DNA from: JBEKHI01 sp050012355
Lineage (GTDB): Bacteria; Actinomycetota; Actinomycetes; Streptosporangiales; Streptosporangiaceae
NCBI GenBank assembly: GCA_050012355.1
Contig: JBEKHI010000436.1
Span: 1-6,736 of the forward strand
Direction of reading: 5' to 3'
DNA: 6,736 bases
Of the stretch, positions 1 through 4,970 are shown piece by piece; position 1 is the stretch's first letter, and each line of letters starts with the position of its first letter. The notes beneath the pieces were generated by a model, which worked only from the letters and a program-made list of their open reading frames with translations, ran no database searches and was not told where the DNA came from. The translations under genes and the position numbers were made by a program.

Positions 1-192
1 GAGCGCCCAGCCGTGCCCCCGGTAGGTGGCGAATACGGGGTCGTCAGGGCCGAGCGCCGCGCAGGCACCGGCCGGGATCGCCTCCTGACCGATGCACAGG
101 TGTACGGATCCGGCGATGTGCCCGTCGATGCGCAGCGCTTGGACGCGTTCCTCGAAGTACCGGATCCGCCACATGGTGAGCAGGTGGCTCAT
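1..192 (-). CDS. TPP-dependent 2-oxoacid dehydrogenase E1 alpha subunit, N-terminal part (cut by window edge)
   Basis: The 64 visible codons match the N-terminus of E1 alpha subunits of the pyruvate/acetoin/branched-chain 2-oxoacid dehydrogenase family (Pfam E1_dh). The opening helix contains IRYFEERVQALRIDGHIAG (residues 10-28), followed by the hallmark HLCIGQEA (31-38) and TYRGHGW (57-63), which are close to the family's usual HLxIGQEA and THRGHG. E1 alpha with E1 beta binds thiamine diphosphate and oxidatively decarboxylates a 2-oxoacid or cleaves an acyloin such as acetoin. The beta subunit is normally the next gene, which would lie beyond the left edge. The ATG overlaps the TGA of the upstream lyase (ATGA), and a GGAAGGA ribosome-binding site sits at about 199-205, six bases from the start. 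The TPP-binding GDG motif is outside the window, so neither activity nor substrate can be judged. The family call is strong. Its role as the last visible step of this operon's pathway is inferred. Confidence 0.86.
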   Translation of the reverse strand, partial: MSHLLTMWRIRYFEERVQALRIDGHIAGSVHLCIGQEAIPAGACAALGPDDPVFATYRGHGWAL

Positions 193-1463
193 GCTGTTTC
201 CTTCCAGCGTTCCAGCGACGCGGTACAGATGGCGGCGGCGCTGCCGGTGTAGTCCTCGGGAGCGATGCCGTCCAAGGGCTCCCCGGTTACCCGCGCGCGC
301 CGGGCCTTTTGATACACGGCCGCGTGCGCCCGGTCCCGCCCGATCGCGGTGGCGAGCCTGGCCATGTGTGCCTCGGCCATGATGAGGCCGTGATCGAGGG
401 CCAGGTTGCGGCGCATCCGGTCGGCGTCCACCCGGAGCCCTTTGGTGAGCTGTCCCGCTAGGCCGACGGCGCCCGCCGCGCAGCGGAGCACGTACGGCAG
501 CGCCTGCCACTCGACCTGCCATTCGCCGGTCGCGCGTTCGTGACCGGCTTCCAGCGAGCGCAGCAGCGCTCCGCTCATCTGCCCCGCGCTGACGCCGAGC
601 CCGATGATCGCCTCCGCTAGGATCGGGTTCGCCTTCTGCGGCATGGTGGAGGACGCGCCGCGGTATTCGCCGTCGGCCTCGGCCACCTCACCGATCTCGG
701 TGCGTGCCAGGTCAGCGATCTCGCGTGCGAACCGCACCGCGGTACCGGCCGCCAGCGCGGCGACCTGCCCGGTCTCGGTGACCGTGTCCCTGGCCACGTG
801 CCACGGGACGATCGAGTCGCGCAGCGCGAGCCTGCGTGCCAGCGCGCTCCGGACCTGTGTCGCGACCTTGCCCATCGCGGCCGAGGTACCGCCGCCGCCG
901 AACAGCGACACCACCGCGATCTCCGTTTTCGCACGGCGTAGCCGCCGCCGGTCTCGCCCCGCCTGATCGAGGAAGACCGCGCATTTCGCGCCGAACGTCG
1001 TGGGGACCGCCTGCTGCCCGTGGGTGCGGCCCGGCATGACGGTCATCGCGTGGGTCTTGGTTCGCGCTGCTAGCTCGTCACCGAATGTGGTGACCAGCTC
1101 TTCGAGCCGGGTCAGTGTCTTGCTGACTTGCAGCCCGAGTGCGGTGTCCATGATGTCTTGGGTGGTGGCGCCCCAGTGCACGAAGCCGGCCGGCCGCGGC
1201 GGCAGGTGCTCGCAGATCATCTTGATCAGGGGGAGGATCGGGTAGCCGACGATGCGGGTCTGTTCCCACAGCCTTGTGGTGTCGATGTTCTTTATCGTGC
1301 AGGCGGCGGCGATCGCGCTGGCGTCGTCTGCTGTGATGACGCCGGAATCGGCGAGGGCGCCCGCGAGCGTGGCCTCGACGTGCAGCCATTCGCCGATGGT
1401 GGCCTCCTCGCCGAGGATCTCCTCGGTCACCGGATCGCCGTACAACCGCAATAGCAGCTCCAT
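189..1463 (-). CDS. Fumarase/adenylosuccinate lyase superfamily lyase (PcaB/ASL-like)
   Basis: This 424-residue protein has the three conserved regions of the aspartase/fumarase/ASL superfamily: HWGATTQDIMDT (residues 96-107), PGRTHGQQAVPTTFG (144-158, with His148) and the signature loop GASSTMPQKANP (269-280), whose first Ser (271) is the usual catalytic base. Members of this superfamily form homotetramers and remove fumarate, or a related leaving group, by beta-elimination. The HWGATTQD and GRTHGQQA wording resembles 3-carboxy-cis,cis-muconate cycloisomerase (PcaB) and adenylosuccinate lyase-like proteins. Nothing nearby belongs to protocatechuate or purine metabolism, so neither name should be transferred. 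The ATG shares one base with the kinase stop (TAATG), after a GGCAGGTGG ribosome-binding region. The gene ends in an ATGA overlap with the E1 alpha gene. Its position among sugar-acid genes suggests elimination or cycloisomerisation on a carboxylated intermediate. The family call is secure and the substrate is unknown. Confidence 0.92.
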   Translation of the reverse strand: MELLLRLYGDPVTEEILGEEATIGEWLHVEATLAGALADSGVITADDASAIAAACTIKNIDTTRLWEQTRIVGYPILPLIKMICEHLPPRPAGFVHWGATTQDIMDTALGLQVSKTLTRLEELVTTFGDELAARTKTHAMTVMPGRTHGQQAVPTTFGAKCAVFLDQAGRDRRRLRRAKTEIAVVSLFGGGGTSAAMGKVATQVRSALARRLALRDSIVPWHVARDTVTETGQVAALAAGTAVRFAREIADLARTEIGEVAEADGEYRGASSTMPQKANPILAEAIIGLGVSAGQMSGALLRSLEAGHERATGEWQVEWQALPYVLRCAAGAVGLAGQLTKGLRVDADRMRRNLALDHGLIMAEAHMARLATAIGRDRAHAAVYQKARRARVTGEPLDGIAPEDYTGSAAAICTASLERWKETA

Positions 1464-2665
1464 TAGCCACCTGCCCTGACTCGTTCAAACAGGTCGTCCG
1501 GCCCGAGCTGACCGCCCTTCAGCAGCACCTCGGTACCCTCCACCGCCGGGTCGGCCGCCCGCAGCCCGCACAGCGGGAGCCCGGGTGCGAGCACCGCGAC
1601 GATGTCCAGCGCGTCCGCTTTCGTCGTGCGCAGTACCCGGCCCGCGGTGTCGCCGCCCGCCACGATCACGCGGGTCACCGCCCCTGCGCGCAGTGCGTCC
1701 CGCACGATGGATCCCAGGTCGCCGGTGCCGTGCACCACCACGCCGGGGCCGGTGCGCAGGCCTTGGAGGACTTCCGCCGTCGGTGCGCCGGTTTCCAGGC
1801 AGCACCAGCCGTTTTCCCGCGCCCAGCGGATCTGGCTGGCCGTCCGCGGCGAGCCGGAGCCGGACACCACCAGCACGCTCGGCACGGGGTCGGCCGGCTG
1901 GTCCCTGACCGGCGCTTCGCCTGACGCTTCGCCTGACGCTTCGCCCGACGCGAGCGCAAGGCCAAGTGCGTGGCTCAGCCCGCCGGAGCCGACGACGAAA
2001 GCAGGTCCTGGCTCGGCCAGTATCGCTTCGGCCGCCGCGCGGAGCTGCTGGTTGCTGAGCGCGTCGAAGACGATCGCGTCCGGGGCGCTCGCCGAGGCCG
2101 CCCGGTAGTGCCGGGCCAGGTCGTCGTAGCCGCGAAGGTCAACCGCGCCGAACTCCAGCGGTGCCTGCGCGCCGATGTGCAGCCGCAGATCGGCCTCGGA
2201 GATAGGCGTCGCCGGATGCCGGGACATCGTGGGCTGCCGGTCCAGCCGGTACACCACACCATCCTCGACCGCGAAGTGATTACCGAACGCGGTGTACCGC
2301 CCGAGATCTGGCTGCGCGATCAGCACCGGGACCGGCGCGGCGCCGAACACCTCGCGCCCGATCTCGATGGCCCGTCCGATGCTGCCGAGCGCGGGCGAGG
2401 AATCGGCGGTCGAGCAGACCTTGTATTGCACGACCTGCTCGGTGACGGCGCGCAGTGCCTTCAGCGCGGGCCGGACCTCGCGATCCAGGTCGGCGGCCGG
2501 CAGCGACCGCGCGATCCCGGCGATCCCGGCCACGTCGTACCCCGCCGCCAGCTCGAGTTTGTCTGGGCTCATCGCCAGCAGCCCGCGCAGCCCAGCCCGG
2601 TGAAACTGCGCGAGCGCGTCCGTAGATCCGGTGAGGTCGTCGCCGTAGAACGCCGCCTTATGCAC
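1463..2665 (-). CDS. Four-carbon acid sugar kinase family (DUF1537) protein, OiaK-like
   Basis: This predicted 400-residue kinase has both halves of the DUF1537 fold. The N-terminal sugar-acid-binding domain contains YGDDLTGSTDAL (residues 7-18), YKVCSTADSSP (81-91), GRYTAFGNHFA (122-132) and PTMSRHPATP (145-154). The C-terminal nucleotide-binding domain contains VSGSGSPRT (267-275), VIVAGGDTAGRVL (333-345) and a terminal LLKGGQLGPDDLF (381-393). Characterised members phosphorylate D-threonate, D- or L-erythronate and similar acids, and OiaK phosphorylates 3-oxo-isoapionate. The immediately preceding RLP favours an OiaK-like role, but this is inference. The start is a GTG inside the last codons of the RLP gene (8-base overlap), with GGAG at 2673-2676 seven bases upstream. 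The open frame continues further upstream to about 3010, but that stretch is an arginine/cysteine-rich shadow of the RLP gene, and homology begins at the GTG. The interdomain linker carries a triplicated SGEA repeat (residues 240-251). Confidence 0.93.
   Translation of the reverse strand: MHKAAFYGDDLTGSTDALAQFHRAGLRGLLAMSPDKLELAAGYDVAGIAGIARSLPAADLDREVRPALKALRAVTEQVVQYKVCSTADSSPALGSIGRAIEIGREVFGAAPVPVLIAQPDLGRYTAFGNHFAVEDGVVYRLDRQPTMSRHPATPISEADLRLHIGAQAPLEFGAVDLRGYDDLARHYRAASASAPDAIVFDALSNQQLRAAAEAILAEPGPAFVVGSGGLSHALGLALASGEASGEASGEAPVRDQPADPVPSVLVVSGSGSPRTASQIRWARENGWCCLETGAPTAEVLQGLRTGPGVVVHGTGDLGSIVRDALRAGAVTRVIVAGGDTAGRVLRTTKADALDIVAVLAPGLPLCGLRAADPAVEGTEVLLKGGQLGPDDLFERVRAGG
1913..1948. 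repeat. Three tandem 12-base repeats in the kinase linker
   Basis: The unit CGCTTCGCCTGA is present three times in a row (1913-1924, 1925-1936, 1937-1948), with a single T-to-C change in the third copy. On the minus strand it encodes the repeated SGEA stretch (residues about 240-251) of the kinase, between its two domains. Because the unit is four codons long, gain or loss of copies keeps the frame. It probably arose by replication slippage. Confidence 0.9.
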
Positions 2666-3944
2666 CGAACATCTCCAGTGCCTGCCGCAGCGGCTCACTG
2701 GTCTTGGCGCGTTCGGCCAGGCTCGTGCCGCTGACCGCGCAGTCCCATCCCTCGCGCATGCTCGCCACCCCGGCGGCCGCCCCGCCCGGGTGACCGTGGA
2801 TGCCACCGCCGGCCAGCACCAGCAGGTCGGTGGTGCCGGCCCGCCGGTAGGTTTCCGGTGCCAGCCCGGCCCACTGCCTTGAGGAGAGCACCGGCAGCGT
2901 CTGGTATCCGCCCAGCAGCGGCTCGCGGACCGCCGCGATAGCGGCGAGCACCTCGTCGTCGGTCTCGTAGAACTTGTTGTGCAACCCGTTGGTGTGCAGG
3001 TGATCGGCACCCGCCAGCCGCGCTAGTTTCTGGAACGCGGTGAACCCGATGCCCAGCTGCGGCGACCTGGACATCGCTCCGAACATCGCGCGGTGCCCGT
3101 GGATCGGGAGGGCGGCGTGTTCTCGCAGGTAGGCCAGTCCGGCCAGGCCGATCAGGTTGACGCACGCCATGACGCAGTTGCCGCCCGCCGCGGCCACCAG
3201 GTCGTGGTTGGTGGCCAGCCGGTCGATGTCGTCGGTGATGTTGAACGCGTACATCGGCATCCGGCCGGTCTGGTCGGCGGCCCGCTTTAGCTCTCTCATG
3301 ACGACCGTGACCCGGTCCGCCAGCGGCGCGTGCGGCGGGTTCGCGGTGAGCTCGTCGTCCTTGATGAAGTCGATGCCGGCTAGCGCCAGCTCCCGCACGA
3401 CGACCGCGAGCTCGTCAAGCGGCAGCCCGATGCTCGGCTTGATGATCGTGCCGATCAGGACGCCGTCTCGTCTTGCTGTCAGCTCTCGTGTTCCGCTGAC
3501 GCCGAATCGCGGACCCGGGTACCGGTCGGCGAACTCCGCGGGCAGGTCCAGGTCAACCAGCTTGACCGCCGCGAGTTCCCGCAGCTCGAACAGGTTCCCG
3601 GCGACGGCCGCGAGCAGGTTCGGCAGCGAGGGGCCGAAGTTGCCGAGCGGGAAGGCGATCCGTACTCGGCCCCGTCGTGTCGAGGCCACATCGGCGCCAT
3701 CTGTTGGCGCCAATGTGGCATCGACACCAGTGGCAGTGGTCCCAGGGAGCGGCGGCAGACCGCTCGGCGGCAGCGGGGTCACGTCGAGCACGGTCGCGCC
3801 GAACCGGGCCCGCAGCTCATCGGTCTCCCGCTCCACCCGGACAAAGGTGCCGGTGGACTGCTCGCCCGCGAGCACCTCGGCCGCGCGTTCAAGCGGGAGG
3901 AAGCTCTCGATCAGGTAGGTGGCGACGACCTGGCTACGCGTCAA
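2658..3944 (-). CDS. RuBisCO-like protein (form IV; OiaX/OiaT-like candidate)
   Basis: This 428-residue protein has the RuBisCO large-chain fold: an N-terminal domain from ATYLIES to about residue 145, then an alpha/beta barrel. Aligning motifs by eye against plant RuBisCO, it keeps Lys169 (GTIIKPS, equivalent to K175), Lys195-Asp-Asp-Glu198 (FIKDDE, the carbamate lysine and metal ligands K201, D203, E204), His284-Arg285 (H294/R295), His317 (H327), loop-6 Lys324 (NGLHNKF, K334) and phosphate-binding GGGIHGHPGG (379-388). Ser171 replaces K177 and Phe288 replaces H298, so it should not be a CO2-fixing enzyme. RLPs of this kind next to DUF1537 kinases include OiaX (3-oxo-isoapionate-4-phosphate decarboxylase) and OiaT (transcarboxylase/hydrolase). 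Carbamylated-lysine enolate chemistry on a phosphorylated keto acid is the best prediction. The start is a TTG overlapping the dehydrogenase gene by 11 bases, with a weak AGGT ribosome-binding site; no better start lies before the conserved ATYLIES. Residues 73-90 are encoded by a palindromic element and look like an insertion. Confidence 0.94.
   Translation of the reverse strand: MTRSQVVATYLIESFLPLERAAEVLAGEQSTGTFVRVERETDELRARFGATVLDVTPLPPSGLPPLPGTTATGVDATLAPTDGADVASTRRGRVRIAFPLGNFGPSLPNLLAAVAGNLFELRELAAVKLVDLDLPAEFADRYPGPRFGVSGTRELTARRDGVLIGTIIKPSIGLPLDELAVVVRELALAGIDFIKDDELTANPPHAPLADRVTVVMRELKRAADQTGRMPMYAFNITDDIDRLATNHDLVAAAGGNCVMACVNLIGLAGLAYLREHAALPIHGHRAMFGAMSRSPQLGIGFTAFQKLARLAGADHLHTNGLHNKFYETDDEVLAAIAAVREPLLGGYQTLPVLSSRQWAGLAPETYRRAGTTDLLVLAGGGIHGHPGGAAAGVASMREGWDCAVSGTSLAERAKTSEPLRQALEMFGA
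3677..3727. repeat. 51-base palindromic element inside the RLP gene (22-base arms, 7-base loop)
   Basis: The left arm 3677-3698 and right arm 3706-3727 are reverse complements at 20 of 22 positions, separated by ATCTGTT (3699-3705). The inner arms are GGCGCC on both sides and the outer ends are GTGTCGA and TCGACAC. The length is exactly 17 codons, so the RLP frame is kept. It encodes about residues 73-90, a polar, low-complexity stretch just before the conserved GRVRIAFPLGNFGPS. Such an inverted repeat is not expected from coding constraint alone. It suggests a small dispersed palindromic element that inserted in frame. Confidence 0.85.
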
Positions 3945-4923
3945 GGCTGACCTGCACCTTGATCGTGTCGGTCCCGTGGTCCATGGCCGCCATCGACCCG
4001 GGGACCTGTTCCAGCCGGATGGTCTTGGTGATGAACGGCCGCACGTCGAGGTCGCGGGTTCCGACCAGCCGCGCGGCTTCGCGGAAATCCGCGGGAGAGT
4101 AGGTGGTCGAACCGCGCACGACGATCTCCTTCAGCACGACCGGGTTGACATCAGCGGTCAGCTTCGCCCCGAACATGGGCAGCACGACCACCGTGCCCCT
4201 CGGCCTGACCAGAGCGAACGCCTCGTCCAGGCACCTGGGGTGCCCAGAGGCCACGATGACCACGTCGAAACCGCCGGTGAGTTCCCGCCCCGTCGCCACG
4301 ACATCGCGTTCCGCGGCGTTGACCGTGTGGGTCACGCCCAGTCCGGCGAGCAGCCGCAGTCCGCTGTTCCTGACATCGCTCACCAGCAGCGGATCCGCGC
4401 GGTGCAGCCGGCCGACCATCGCGATCAGGCCGCCGATGGAGCCCGCACCAAGTACCGCGACCGACTGGCCGGGACGTACCCCTCCGGCCTGTACCGCGTG
4501 CCAGGCCACGGCGGCGGGCTCGATCATGGCGCCCTCCGCGTCGCTGGTATCCGGGCTAAGCGGGACAAGCGATGAGCGCGGTACCGTCACGTAGTCGCTG
4601 AGCAACCCGGCCCAGCCCGATCCGGGAACCCGCTTGTGCGGGCATAGGTGAAGCAATCCGGCTTCGCATTCACGGCAGTTGCGGCAGGACTCCGACGGCA
4701 GGATCGCGACCCGCTCTCCGGTGCCCGCCACTCGGCCGGCTCCCTCGTGCCCGAGGACCACCGGCGGTTTACGGAACGGGTGCTCACCTCGGTACGTGTG
4801 CAGATCCGAACCGCAGATTCCGACCACAGTCATCCGCACGAGCACCGCGTCGGCCCGCACCGTAGGATCGGCGACATCGGTGATCTCCAAGCGACGCGGT
4901 CCGGTGAGGACACCAGCTCGCAT
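3934..4923 (-). CDS. Zinc-dependent MDR-family dehydrogenase (sorbitol/threonine dehydrogenase-like)
   Basis: This 329-residue medium-chain dehydrogenase oxidises a sugar or polyol hydroxyl with NAD(P)+. The catalytic zinc ligands are Cys37 (GICGSDLH), His59-Glu60 (GHEGAG) and the region around Glu135 (IEPAAVAWHAV). The structural zinc site Cys80, Cys83, Cys86, Cys94 is complete. The Rossmann fold has GAGSIG (159-164), and Asp183 at the end of the second strand favours NAD+ over NADP+. It groups with polyol, galactitol and threonine dehydrogenase-like proteins, and its exact substrate cannot be read from sequence. An in-frame TTG lies eight codons upstream (4947), but the ATG at 4923 is preferred. 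It has a strong GGGAGGT site four bases upstream, and the extension (FKRKGGG) merely translates that site. It is the first gene of the operon, and its end overlaps the RLP start by 11 bases. It probably makes the keto group needed for the kinase and RLP steps. Confidence 0.94.
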   Translation of the reverse strand: MRAGVLTGPRRLEITDVADPTVRADAVLVRMTVVGICGSDLHTYRGEHPFRKPPVVLGHEGAGRVAGTGERVAILPSESCRNCRECEAGLLHLCPHKRVPGSGWAGLLSDYVTVPRSSLVPLSPDTSDAEGAMIEPAAVAWHAVQAGGVRPGQSVAVLGAGSIGGLIAMVGRLHRADPLLVSDVRNSGLRLLAGLGVTHTVNAAERDVVATGRELTGGFDVVIVASGHPRCLDEAFALVRPRGTVVVLPMFGAKLTADVNPVVLKEIVVRGSTTYSPADFREAARLVGTRDLDVRPFITKTIRLEQVPGSMAAMDHGTDTIKVQVSLDA

Positions 4924-4926
4924 CCC

Positions 4927-4933
4927 ACCTCCC
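4927..4933 (-). promoter_or_regulatory. Strong ribosome-binding site that fixes the dehydrogenase start
   Basis: GGGAGGT on the minus strand lies three bases before the ATG at 4923 (GGAGG ends four bases before it). It is the best Shine-Dalgarno match in the window. It decides the start against the in-frame TTG at 4947, whose extension would translate this site as a glycine run. Confidence 0.7.
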
Positions 4934-4940
4934 TTGCGCT

Positions 4941-4958
4941 TGAACAAACGTTATACCA
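4941..4958. promoter_or_regulatory. Possible operator with AACGTT core
   Basis: The perfect palindrome AACGTT (4947-4952) is flanked symmetrically by TG (4941-4942) and CA (4957-4958), giving TG-N4-AACGTT-N4-CA. The central CG step and outer TG/CA are reminiscent of LacI-family operators in sugar operons. The intervening bases are not symmetric, and no regulator gene is in the window, so this is weak. If real, binding would cover the -10 boxes of both divergent promoters. Confidence 0.22.
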
Positions 4959-4970
4959 GGATCAGGATTG

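Larger units (their letters stand above)
4924..4970. promoter_or_regulatory. Compact divergent promoter region between the RLP operon and the GH127-like gene
   Basis: Only 47 bases separate two start codons pointing away from each other, so both transcripts must start in, or just outside, this stretch. It contains the only clearly AT-rich patch nearby (4940-4955). On the minus strand TATAAC (4955-4950) is a good -10 box. A start about seven bases on, near 4943, would leave a leader of about 20 bases carrying the GGGAGGT ribosome-binding site. No convincing -35 is visible for it, so an activator may be needed. On the plus strand TATACC (4952-4957) could be a -10 giving an almost leaderless message. 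The two boxes overlap, so one regulator could control both directions. Confidence 0.45.

Noticed and set aside
189..1463. Naming the lyase as protocatechuate-pathway PcaB or purine-pathway PurB
   Set aside because: Motifs fit the superfamily, but no pca or pur neighbours are present and the operon context is sugar-acid metabolism.
2511..2528. Two tandem copies of GCGATCCCG in the kinase gene
   Set aside because: Only two short copies, encoding a natural GIAGIA turn in the N-terminal domain; explained by coding sequence and GC bias.
1970..2734. 254-codon plus-strand open frame across the kinase gene
   Set aside because: Complementary-frame shadow of a gene with strong domain evidence; no motif or ribosome-binding site.
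2666..3010. 115-codon upstream extension of the kinase reading frame
   Set aside because: It lies wholly over the RLP gene in another frame, translates to an arginine/cysteine/proline-rich shadow, and kinase homology begins exactly at the GTG (2665), which has its own GGAG site.
3157..3918. 253-codon plus-strand Ser/Arg-rich open frame across the RLP gene
   Set aside because: Codon-complement shadow of the RLP (serine-rich, no conserved motif).
2658..3944. Genuine CO2-fixing RuBisCO
   Set aside because: Equivalents of K177 and H298 are replaced, no phosphoribulokinase or small subunit is nearby, and the kinase neighbour points to a catabolic RLP.
4924..4947. TTG start eight codons upstream of the dehydrogenase ATG
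   Set aside because: The extension translates the Shine-Dalgarno sequence itself, and the ATG at 4923 has the strongest ribosome-binding site in the window.
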